In this document: in pieces, positions 20,016 through 32,800 of the stretch
Numbering within the stretch: the first letter of the stretch is position 1
Layout of the letters: each line of letters opens with the position of its first letter
NCBI GenBank assembly: GCA_940671915.1
Contig: CALNVZ010003433.1
Location: 21,683,137 to 21,747,136, forward strand
DNA: 64,000 bases
Source: Paracentrotus lividus
Lineage: Eukaryota > Echinodermata > Echinoidea > Camarodonta > Echinidae
Direction of reading: 5' to 3'
Translations under genes and position numbers: made by a program
Notes under the pieces: generated by a model
What the model was told of the DNA's origin: nothing
Seen by the model: only the letters and a program-made list of their open reading frames with translations
Databases searched by the model: none

Positions 20016-23000
20016 TAGAGTAAAACGTTTAAATCATCAACATGCAAACCACTCTCGATGCTATCGTCACAACTGTTCATGCAATTTGCTGCTGCTGGCC
20101 AACTCCTAAAATTCCTTGCATTCCAACATCGCTGAACAAAGAGTATGGCCAACTTGCTTGAGGGTGCCGGACATAAGGATTTTCTGTGAAATTTGAAGCA
20201 CACCTGACACAAGACTGGTGCACGACCAGTTGTGACGATTCCAGAAGTCATACATGCATACACAGGTTCCACACATAAACAATCACAATATTCAAAGATG
20301 TATGTTTTTGTATTTGCAATTTGTGAAGGAATACAGTGAAATCTTGATGCATGTGTGCATCTATGAAACGTATACATACAATTTTTTTTCTTCAGGTGCG
20401 GTTTCATGAAAATTGCACTTGTTTTATGCACCATGGCTTCACTTTATATCACTGAGTGGATGTGTGTAATGATGATGAATGTAGATTGTGTATAACATGT
20501 AGCATATTTTTATTAAAACAATAACTATGGAGAGTTTTATTACGGAGATGCTTTGAACTAATCGATCCCTGCCCTAAATCTTTAATACCTGTAATTAAAT
20601 AGGTTTATACTATATTAAAGTTATTCTAAGGGTCCCCAAAACATATAGTTTAAGATTTGGTTTATAGATATTAAAATTATACAATTTATTAAAAAATAAA
20701 TGAATAAATATAAACCCTAGAAAGAGATATTTAAAGTCTTCTCGCAAATTACCTTATCCCATGGAACTAACAAAAAGGGGATATAATTATATTTCACAAA
20801 GAAAAAACTATGGTTATTTTAAACTTGTAACACCTCAGGTATTCCCTTTTTTAAATTTGTGAAAGAAAAGCAACCATAGTTTCATATTCATACACTCCAA
20901 ACACAAACGTTCAAAGAAACAACTGTCTTCAGAGCACAAGTTTCACGTTTTCATTTTTTTTTTCTTCATTTTTTTCACTTTTGTATAAAAAATTGATAAG
21001 AAAAAAAAAATCAGTCAATAAAAAATAACATAAAATTTCGGGCAGTCGCATTGTTTGGTAAATTGCATCAAAATTCAGTATACAGTGCACGACCCTTTCA
21101 CATAAATACTGGAATGTGGTGAACGATTCCTTCAACCAAAATTCCCACACATCATGTACACAATATAATCACTACAAGAAATGTATTATTGATTTCAATT
21201 TGTAAGGGGATATGAGTATTAATATTTATAATTATTTTCATGGGTAGTTAGTTTTAAATGATTTTGTATTAAATTTTAACTTATGTTTAACTTTAAATTA
21301 AAACACAAAACTGAAGAGATTTAAACACTAGCCTTTACAGGACTTGGGTTTTAAAATGCCAATAGGAATGGAATTTTATTTTAACCAATTAAACTCAAGG
21401 CAAAAAAGACTACATAAAATAAATGGAAGTTACATGAGAAAGGCCAAGCCACTAGATAGGAAAAATGACAAATACAAAGCTTTATAATTGCGAGAAAAAT
21501 ATGACATACATTAACAAGGCATTGATTGATAAATTTGAAACACACCAGGGCAAAAACAGAACAGATAAAGGGGGTAAATTCTCGGTTAAATTATATTACA
21601 ATTGGTCATGAAAGGATCACAATCAAACTTGCTGATCCTTTTATTTTTTTGCTTCATCTTCTGTTGATTTCATTGGAAGAGAAATGCAAATAAAAAATGA
21701 TTTCCAGAATATCACTGCGTGATTCATATGCACATTCAGAAACATTTCATGTCGCAGATAATTTTTTTTTTTGTCTTTTTCTTTTTCTCAAAAATGGTTT
21801 GATTTTGCTTTGGTACAGATGAGCTAATTATACATTTCATCCACGTCCTCCCCCAAGTCCACATTCAAGAGTTTCACTCGGACAAAAAACAAGTCTAATA
21901 TTTGTTGAAGCAAGATTCTTTGTTGCACTCCTTTCAGAAAGACACGGGTGCATGAGTTGTCCTAGTGAAACTCTGAAGCCTTTTCCATTGATAAACCATG
22001 CCTCACGGAAGATAACATGTACAGCAATTCCACAAATTCAGTCGCCAGTACACTCCTCGATTCCTAAACCTGCCCCTAATTTTCTTTTCTTTTCTGTACA
22101 ATTTTTGTTTTCCATTTTTTTTTTGTAGGGGCAAGTGTTGACTCCACAGGAGTGTCCGTCGTTAATCTGAGGATGACAAAAGAAAGATAGGAAAAGCAAA
22201 TTAGTGATAAGAATCTTGTAAATGCATACAATGGTATTAATAAAGACACAAAAGAAAAAGCAAAATATTAACAAATTTTACATCTTTAGCAATTCAAAGC
22301 AGCAGCACAACCACAAGGCAAAAATCAAGAGTTAATTTACAAACTTGCAAACTGAAAAGATAAATGAAAATAAAAGATGTTGCAAATGAGAGTATGGTGC
22401 AATGAAGGAGAAGGGGTTGGAGAGCAGGAGAGACAGAAGGAAAGATGAACACTGCTCATGTGTGAACAAATGGTGGCCAAAATGTTTTTCTATTACATCA
22501 CACCAAAAAAGCATGTGACTAAAAAGGAGAGGCTCTACATGGTGACCACTTCAAAGACACTAAAATTTATGGAATAGTGAGTTATGTTTGTGTGTGTGTG
22601 TGGAGGAACTATGAACACGAACACCTAAATCTTTTCTTCTTTTGAGAGACTGGTAAGGATATATTTAAATACCTGTTCATGGGTCCCCCTTCCTGGCCTT
22701 AAAACACGTCTTTAGCGAGTGTAGGGGTGGTGGGCGCCGCCGCCCCCACGTCGATTTACTGGGGCTTTGCCAGTCCCTGATTGTTCTGTAGATAGGGAAA
22801 AATTACAAACGTCCCTTCTGAGTAACAAGTTATTTGACAAGGTAAAATCTTTAACTCTCTGACGTGAATCGATTAATATCCTATCTACCGATGTTATTCT
22901 ATGTGGGGTACTGTTTTAGGCAGGTCCGGAAACAAGGGCCAGAGTGAGGATATGGCAAGGAAACATACAGAACGTTCAATAGACGGGGTATAATGAGCCC

Positions 23001-25042
23001 TATTGCGATGTGAGGGGTCCATGACAGGGTAGTACGTAATGCTGGAGCAGCTAAACCCACATAGCTAGTCCTTCTTAAGTGCAGCAAGATCTTGCATGGC
23101 CACAATACCCTAGCAAAAAAAAAGAGCCCTTTGATTTAGGCAATACCATAAAAAATAAACCCCAAAATAAAAAAATAAAAAATCCTAAAAAATTTGAAAA
23201 AAATAAATAAATGTCTCTGGCACCACCACCTTCAGTGGCAGAGACGCGATTACCATTTTGCCCTCACATGTTCAGTGTTCGTCGGACGGTGGGTGACGCC
23301 AACAGTCATTTCACCTAGACATTTAGAATCATTTTCTTTATCCAAAAGCAATAAAGGAGGAGAAGGATAGAAAACCTTGAAAAGATGGTACCACAAGAAG
23401 AAAAGGGATATTTTGCAACATGTTTCATTTCTTGGGGATTCAAGGGAAGGGTAGTTGCATACAAAAGTTCCATGGTTCGCTTTTTTTCTTAAATGGAAAA
23501 AAGAGGAGTATTTGTGAGCCATGCAAGATACGATTGCAAGAACTACAGCAGACAAGCAAAGGAAAGCTTTTTTTGTTTCATGCATTAAATTTGAGCCTAC
23601 AAATAAATAGCAAATCACAAATGGATAAAATAAAAACATCTAAAAACATGATATAAAAGTGACACATTCCTAAAACAGTCAATGTTTAGAATCTGTGCTA
23701 AGAACCAAAATTACTTGAAAAAGATGTCCATGATTTGAAACTCTCAAAAGAATTTCCCCCTCATAACCCCAGTTTTTTTAATGTAAAAAGATAAGTTACA
23801 TGTATGGATCAGCAAATGTTCGGTTTAACCGATTCTAATTTGTTAGTTATGAATATTCTGCAGTGTATGTACATGTACTTCAAATGGTTATTTTCAACCT
23901 CCCACATTATAAGTTAAAATTTCCACTGCCATTTCTTGGCAAATGTGAACTTGCATTGAATGGAATAAAAGCACAGAAGTAATCTAGAGTGCTCTTTAGC
24001 AAAAGATCGACTTCTCCCCCCCCCCCCAAAAAAAAAAAACAATAAAAAAGAAAATGACTAAAAATATTCCCTGAAAATTTCTGCACTGTTTGGTTTTTAT
24101 CTAGTTCCATCACTTTTGTTTCAATTGATATCCCAACAATTAATCCCTTTAGTTTCCATGCCTTTTCGTCACAGGCAAATTGTTAGCAAATGTACAAAAA
24201 TATGAGATTTAGTTCAAAATACAGTATTTCTTTTGGTAGAATCTAAATAGGCTCATGCATCATAACTAGCATTAACACGCCATCCAACATCACATATACA
24301 TGCAGATTTGTTGAATATTGCATCACATTATCACTCATGACTGTCCACATTTACTTTTCATTCAGTGATACAAAGGCATGCTTTCCACAATGAATTAAAA
24401 TAACTGGATAAACATTACAAACAATGCTGATATTACCGATCACTTTTAGTATGTAATCAGCTATGGAGTACATTATCTATCTACATAGCGTTCAGCAATC
24501 CTAATTTTTTTTTCATCATTCTTCATCATGAAATCAAATTATACAAGTATAATTCATTGTTATGTGTAAGAATGTCTATTAAGAACTACTATTCTCTGGA
24601 GACTTACCTTGACTAACATTTTTCAAAAACAATATTTCATATCAATAGTAAAGACACTATTCAATCCAACTAGCAAATTTAAATGGAAATTACATGTCAA
24701 ATCAACCAAAAATTCTGAAAATTTAATCCCAATAATTTTCAATCCTGAGGAAACTTGGCCAACAAACGTACTGCAACAAATATCAATTTAGGGTCAATTC
24801 GGTTAGGGGTTGGGAGACGAAGCCCATCAATTTTTGATTGAAATTTGTCTACTTTTGCACCCTTGCATCTCAAGAACTACCAGGAAATCATTCACTAGAT
24901 ATTGATCACGTGTACCCATTTGGAGATTTGACATGAAATATCCTTTCATCTCTTCAAACTAAAGCCAATCTTTGTTACAAACACCTTTATGGATACAGAA
25001 GATAGGAAGACAGGGTAGTACATTGGCTTGTCAACAACCTTT
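20016..25042. other. 3' flank of the hnRNP gene: probable long 3' UTR plus intergenic DNA
   Basis: About 5 kb of AT-rich DNA lies between the last repeat and the hnRNP stop codon (minus strand). Part of it should be the hnRNP 3' UTR; the nearest stop-proximal kilobase holds no reverse AATAAA (TTTATT), while several lie at 20.5-21.7 kb. A possible acceptor (GATCCTCAG-like, reverse of 22160-22175) might mark an untranslated terminal exon. A TGGTGGGCGCCGCC stretch near 22725-22745 is the only GC-rich spot. No second protein gene was found. Confidence 0.45.
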
Positions 25043-25296
25043 TCATTTACCATATCCACCGTTGTAGCCGCCACCGCCGTATCCTCCACTGCCTTGTCCG
25101 TAGCCTCCGTATCCACCACCACCGCTGTAGTCTCCATATCCACCGTAGCCTCCTCCACCTCCTTGGTTGTAGCCTCCTTGGTCGTATGAGCCATAAGAGC
25201 CATAGCTTTGGTAGCCAGCCTGTCCGCCACCATATCCACCTCCGTATCCGCCACCGTAGCCTCCGCCACCGCCGCTGTATCCGCCACCATAGAAGC
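25043..25296 (-). CDS. hnRNP coding exon 8: Gly/Tyr-rich tail and stop
   Basis: Encodes residues 257-339, [17 protein letters not shown] onward, with repeated GGYG, SYGSYDQGGY and GYNGGYGK before TGA. This is a prion-like low-complexity domain. Other-frame peptides rich in V, A and W or R are shadows of the GGN codons. Confidence 0.95.
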
Positions 25297-26828
25297 CTAC
25301 AAGTAGGAGAGAGGAGAGAGAGGGAGAAGGTATTTAGGAGTGAGTGACAGGAACAGGGATGCAAACTATCAGAGAGCCTAAAGAAAATGAGTCTGAACTG
25401 TCCTAAAAGATAATTGCCTTGCCTGAAAAATTGAGCATCCTAGCTTTCCTTGACTTTTAAAATTCTATTGGGACTTCAGTAATATTAGCTTTGAGTTTGA
25501 CCCACAATTTTTTTATTAAACTAATGAAGAGTTAAAACTAACAAATATGAAGAGATGATATGAGGAAGAGAGCTTTGACTCTGATCAGTCAACTAAATGC
25601 AAGTTGATTTAGGCAAGGTTGATTGCATAAGAAGGAATATGTAACAAACCTTTTTTTTATGCATGGATAAACAGAATAACAGAGCAAAATTTTCAAAAAA
25701 AAAATTTAGAATGATCTCTGCTTACCTGGGTCTTCATAGCCACCATAGCTTCCATATCCACCCCTATACCCGGGACCATATCCTACAGGCAAATGAAATC
25801 AAAGTTTAATTGAGCAATTAACCTCTCATCTCTTAATTTATTTATCTACAGTTCAGGAGTACATAGATGGAGCCAGGATTCAATATAGTAGAAACTCGTA
25901 ATAACGAGATCAGTTATAACAGAGTCTCTGATTGAACGAGATATAACAAAGAAATTTCTGTGTTCCCAAGGACCTCGTTATAACGGGTTTCTACCTTACT
26001 GACATAAAGCACTATTCAAGATAGAAGAGGTATATTACAGAAGACCATGAGGTAAGAGCTGAAATTTCAATTTCCATGGTCCACATATTTGCCCCACACG
26101 AAATTATTGTAAAATTACAGTAAAATCAACACAATACCAACAACATTTGATGCCAATCGCAAAATTTGCACGTCAACTTTAAAATGAATATTAATCTTCA
26201 TGACAGAGACTGGCCCTAGGTGGATTGGTAATGTTTTAGCGTTAAATTGATTCACAACCAGTTGAACTAAACATTATAGGTGGTATCTCATCCGCGGAGA
26301 CATCACAAAGACTTCCGCAATGGATAAGTCGAATAGGCCTCTGAAGTCTCGGAGACATGACGGATAAGTCTCCGAAATGTCTCTGTGACTGGAAAAATCT
26401 CTAGATAAGAACATCATTCAATTTCCTTAACGCTGAGATTCAGATGTCTCCGAGACAGAAATGCAAAATAGTCTCAGACTTGTGTCATGGCAGGTGAGAT
26501 ACCACCATAATGCAGTCCATTGTGACAGCCTGTGTGCAGTGCAGAATGCAGACACTTTAATTTAGCAAACTATAATTATCTATGAATAACAAGGCAGGTT
26601 GTACACAGGCATGAGACAGAGAAATTTCAAAAAAAGAGGAAAATTGCTACCAGTGAGGGAGCGGAGCGACCGAACTTCCTGGGGGTGGGTTCGGAAAATT
26701 TTGAAATTTTAGATAGAAAATTCATGATTTCTTCGGCTGCAACTTCGTCAAATCAACACAGTGAGAGTGGAAAATATTTCCAGAATACACAATGAAAATA
26801 CCGCCGAAATCACCTCCGCTATGAAAAT

Positions 26829-26876
<48 letters not shown>

Positions 26877-29800
26877 TATATTTTTTTTTTTTAGATTTTT
26901 TTTAGATTTTTTTTTTTTTTTTGAATTTCAAAATCCGCGGAAATCCGCGGAGAAAAATCATGCCTGTGTACATGAAACGGTTCATATCCACTTGGTCTAA
27001 CAGCAGTTGGTCTAAATCTCCCATTTGTCTAATACCAAATGGGCTAGACCTTCTTGGTAAAATTTGCAATTGGTCTAATACATACTTGGTCCAATGACCT
27101 CTCGGTCAAACTGCCAATTTGTCTAATAGCAAAATGGTCTACTTCAATATTTGGTCTTTTACTAGTTTGTTACTGCAATTGACCAAGTGGTAATAGACCA
27201 AGCGGACATTACATGAACTGGACAAAATAGGAATTCAACGAAATGGTAAATAGGCGAAGTGGCCCTTAGAGTATAAGGTAATTCAATCAACTGGTTGTAG
27301 ACGAAATGGAATACGACCTTGTGGGATGAGACCAAACGGAAATTGGTCAAAGTGGGGTTAGACCAAATGGCGATTTACCCATGGAACTGATCTTACCTCC
27401 TCTGCCTCCTCTTCCTCCTCTTCCGCCCATCATACCTCCTCTCATCTTCTGTTGCTGTCTCTCTTCCCTCGATACCGCTTCGCTAACTTCAACTTTCTGA
27501 GATCATAATAGTAGACAAAAGGGAAAAGAAGATTAGTTGAAGCCTTATGGTCCACTGCCATAATAAAAGTACAGAAACAAGATCTTGTTAGATGTATAAC
27601 ATATCAATCAGTCTGGTGCAAATTTCAAACATTTGCCACTTTCCCATTGTTAAGTATATCATCACATCATGTAATGTGGAATGAGTGTTATGGATCGCAT
27701 GATTGCTCTGCAGGCCCCCCTAAGAAAAATGATGAGCGCCATCGGCCTTGGCTGGCTTAGGTTCAACTTTTGGTGGTTATTCATACAGTAAGCTGTACTA
27801 ATAAAGACAAGGACAGCAAACTCTTATTACTGTTAGAGTCACCAAAATTTGAGCAAGAATATGTTGTTTTAACAGGAAAAGACGCAAAATGTTTTTCTGA
27901 CATTGCGGAAACAGATGTTTCTCACAACTGCAAATTCATTCACTACAGTTCGCAGCACTGTACAAAAAATTTGAGCCCCCAAATTACGTGGCTAAAATTC
28001 TGTTATTTTTTCTTCACGTTTTTGACATCTCTTGCCCGTTTTGAATTCTCAGAACAAAACATGCACTTGTGTTTGCAGGCAAGGGCACTTCACAGACTTG
28101 GGCACCCCTACCATGAACATATTGTTGAAGTCTGACAAGAGAAAGAATATAACAACTTACCTTATTTGAGATGGTGTGAAATCTACTATTCTGAGCCTTC
28201 TGTGCTTCATCTGATGTTTCATACTTGACAAAGGCAAAGCCCAGCCTTCTACCAGTCGTCTTGTCTTCTGGAAATTCTGTTTCAACAACCTAGTAGGAGA
28301 ACAAACGAAATTACAAATGTCAGAACAAGAATACAAGCCTTTTCATGGGGGAGGGGGAATCATAAAGGGGAATTTAAGACAAGGGTACCGTAAAGAATGA
28401 GGAATATGACGATATATTCTTTCTACCTGCGAAATTCGAAATTGTGTTTTATCATCTATGACCACATCTAAATGGAAAGCTGCAATGCTATTTTACTCCT
28501 GGTCGATTTCTTGCAAAGAGCAACACCACAGACTATCATGAGGATGACGTAGTGAGTTACCGCCCCCCCCCCCACAAAAAGAAAAAATATATATATATAT
28601 ATATATCTTATTCACTACAGTACTCCAACAGCAATGTTAGGCCTACTGCCACAACACATGCTCACTTGGAAAATAATAATAATAAAGCAAGAACTACTAA
28701 AACATACAGTGTATTTTTCAAAATCACATCACATTGTAGTAATTCCACCATACAATATCAAAATTCTGAGCAAACCTCGCATGGGCTTTATCATTTGTGA
28801 TACGTCTTGTCGAAATGAGAGAGAAGTCGCAGATCAAAGATCCGAGTAAATCGACAAACTAATAACAAACTCAAAATTTTGAGGAAATTTTTTTTTTTAA
28901 TTTTCTGGTTCTACCATGCTTCATGTTTGCTCTGTAAAAAAATGAGTGAAAATGATAACGGGAAAGTGGTAAAAAAGCAGTTTTTCGGCGAGTGTTTTTT
29001 TCGGTCATAATTTTTTTTCCCGGACATACAAGTGCGAGAACCGATCCACCGCTCATTCCTCCCTCTCCGTTTTGCTCCGCCCTTAGCACGCATGGTTTGT
29101 TTATTGGACGTTCACCGTCATAGTGATGTGTGATTTCAACTGGCTCTTTGTTTTCGTTTTTGTGAGCGAATAGCGAACTAAACTCTCTTAGCTGCACTCA
29201 GAAATTTTGCGTGCGATGCCACACCTGCTTTGAATAAAGCGTTTCATCCGGGATAGCGGAGCAATGCAAACGAATGTCAAATCTAACAAATCGGGTGGGG
29301 GAGAGGGGGGGGGGTTATGTTGGGGAAAAAGCTACTTTTGCTTGACTTAGCTATCTCGATCCAAATGAATGTTAATTTCAGCATTTTATTTTAGGGGGCC
29401 GCGATATCTGTTGTCCTGATGGGAAATTAAACTCCCTATAAACAAATTTGGTTCATCAGGGAAACATAGAGCATACAAAAGAGGTGACGTGATAATACTT
29501 CTGATACAAGTATTTAGGTTAAAGTCTTCTGCAGTTTATTTTACAAAGTAATGTTTAAGAAAGTAGCGTTTTTAACTAAACACGACGAAACAAAATACGA
29601 TTTACTCTTAAAATAATTCATTTTAAAAATTATTAAATATCTTCTATTACTGGTAACAGTTTGATCAATAAAAGACAGAGATCGAGCAAATCATTTACGT
29701 TTTTTTTTCATTGTCTTAAGCTAACCTAGCCACTCATAAAACGTGATCAGAGAAATTCCAAACATTCGTGAGACGCAAATATTTATTAAAACATTTTTGG

Positions 29801-32800
29801 AGGCTTATCTCTATCATATACTTATTCAAAGAATATAAACAAAATTCATAAGCCCCTGTACAAGAATAATTTAGTCTATAGACCATTATTATGTTCAAAA
29901 ATTCCAACAGAGTTCAGATCAAAATGACTCGCTTTATTATGAGTAGAGTATACGCGATTGACATTCAAAGAACGCACGCAAACATCGGAATAAAAACCCC
30001 AAAAGGTTTTTAAAATAGTTTTTGTTTTCTAAATAATTAGCGCCAGGATTTGGTAAACACTTTTCTTAAAAAGCGGACCTTTTCTTAAACAATTAGAAGA
30101 GCAATGACAGTTTTTATTTATTTGACGAAGATATAAAACAACTGACCAAATTCAGCTTTTTTTTTTGGAGAAGATTGAATGTTATTTAGACAACATCACC
30201 GTTTGCCTCGATCATGCGTGACGGACAAGTATTGTTCTCTGTATACCTGAATGCAGCCTCCTCATTGGTCAATCGTTTCACCTTTGTAACAAGTGGTTGC
30301 TAGGGCATTTCGGTGAGTACAACGGTGACAAAATGTTCTTATTTTTCTGGCGCGGGGTCAAACGGAAGGCAAACTTCGAAGACGTTTTTCTCTTGATTTT
30401 GATTTCCAAGAGCACAATTCTCCTCGCGTTCAGAGGCTAATATCTCCACTTCTATTTACTCTTTACAGTCGGGTTATATATCAAATTCAAGGCAATTAAT
30501 CAGGGATCAATAATATCAAATAAAATGGATTTCGAAAATCGCGATTAGTCTCTCCTTTCGACGTGACGCATCACATTTGTTAAAAATTTCAAATTTAGTC
30601 ACCAACAGGTAATATTAATAAAAAGTATGACTTCATACTAAATCATGAACAAAGAAGCCCCTTAGGAGTGATTCTATTTAAAAGAGTTTTATTCTTATGC
30701 TCACCGTTCCAAATTGGCTGAAGTAAGATTTGATATCGTCGTCTTTGAGATCTGAACCGATTCCACCGATGAAGATCTTTTTCTTCTTTTCTGGTTTCTT
30801 GAGTGGGTTGGCAGGCTTGGGGTCTATGGTCTTGTCATCTACTTTGTGTTCGGGCACATCTAGAACCTGTACATTAAAGAAGTGTGTCATAAATCAAGTT
30901 GTACGTATGTAGAAGGGTCGTCACCCTGGCAAGGGTGTATTGTAATTAATATCACAACTTCTGCACTTACAAATCCAGTGAACCTTATCAGTACACAATT
31001 TTTTTATTAAAAAAAAAAATGGGTAGTCACAAAAATATGTACCGCTTCATAGGATAATTACAGTCTACTCCCATTATGATAAGCATGAATACGAGTTTTC
31101 CTGACACTTCTTCCAGTCCTAATATCAAACATGTGTAACATGTCTATTTTGTGCTGAGTATAACAAGATTGTCTTTAACAAAACAGTTGTTTTGATCTCA
31201 TGCACCTGATACAATGGGAGTGGACTGTACTTCATGTATTTTTTTCTCAGAGTGAGGAATAAATATTATCAGGTATTGACTTGTATTGATTGCTCATCAT
31301 AGTGGGAAGGAAAGAAGGATAAGAACAGAAAATGACAGAAAGAGAAAATATTATGCCTGAAGAATAGAGCGATTTCACATGACGTCACAAGCAGCCATGT
31401 TGGTAGGCAAACCAATAAGGTACTGGTGCACCAGACCGTAAAAACAATGGACATGTTTCTATTGTTTAGCCCATTAACATGGATGAATGATGACGTCACT
31501 GGGAACGCTCTATATTTTCCATGCATTTTGAACCTATTAAAACAAAATACATTTGTATGAACAATGCACAGAGGAAAATATTTCTCAATAATCAATGTCC
31601 CAGCTTCAGATGAGAAATATAACTTAATCATTAGGATTCCTGTCCAATATATCCCCACCCCTCCCCCCCCCCCCCCCCCCCCCCCCTCATTGGCAAAAGC
31701 CAAAATTAAGGGGTGTAGTAACATGTAATGCCTGAAGACAGACTGGGCAAGTCATATACACGTACAGTGTCCCCAACAATCAGTTGCACACTTAAAAAAA
31801 ATTAAACAAGTATAAGGTTTGTAATAGAGTTTAACTTTGTACCTCAGCTCCCACACTTCAATTAATCTCCAAAAAAAGAATGCATGCTTTGATCCTCAAC
31901 TGAAGCATGGAGATACTAACTTAGTATCTCCATGACTGAAGCAACATTTTGATACCAGAACTACAGTTTCACTTTGTAACAAAGTAAAATTCTAAACCAT
32001 GCTTCAGAATACGGCCTATTGGTTTCTACATGTACTCTATGTGACATACAGCTCTTCTGCTACTTACTTTTGTAACTGAATCTGCAGACTCGAAAAGGAT
32101 GAATCCAAACCCTCTGGGTTTCTTTGTGACCTGGTCCTTCTTTATTTCACAGTCCTGAACAGTACCATAAGCTGAGAAGTATTGTTGAAGTGTCTCTGTA
32201 AAAAAGATGAATTGCATACATACATGTATTTCCTTTATTAGCAGAAATAGATCAATGCAATTGAATTTAATTTAATTCAAATAACAGAGGTTCTACAAAA
32301 CATAGACTGAGGAAGGGGTAAAAAAATATTATAAATTAGGGCACATGACGTAGGGGGAGGGCAAAACAATATAATGTTGCTCTTACAGTCACTAGGATTG
32401 CAATTTTGCTGTATGCCCCGACCTTAAAGACATTGGGTGACGATGACCCTAGACCGGGTTCACGATGTCCTTGTTCTTACAGACTTTTAACATACATGTA
32501 GCAAGGTACACACTTACCTGGTGTTGTGTTCCAGGCAAGACCACCGACAAAGAGCTTCCTGCAAGGTCAGGGACAAAAGATACCGGTAAACAAAACTAAA
32601 TTTACAAAAAAAAATATATATATATATATACAAATCATCTAATTACTATTAGACGATTGCAGTTTTAGTTACAATTTATCACTAAGTTTCTTCATTAAAT
32701 TAATTTGTAATATGCAGATTGCGTTGGCCATCTGCTTACAAACGGGCAATATGATTACTTTTAAAATGAAGGGCAATCAGTAATGTCCAACACCATACAG

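Noticed and set aside
19970-20434. 154-codon minus-strand frame
   Set aside because: Partly inside a TA-flanked MITE, no recognisable domain, composition like non-coding DNA.
24946-25364. Alanine/valine- or tryptophan/arginine-rich minus-strand frames
   Set aside because: Other-frame readings of the GY-rich hnRNP exon 8; they do not fit the splice phases of the other seven exons.
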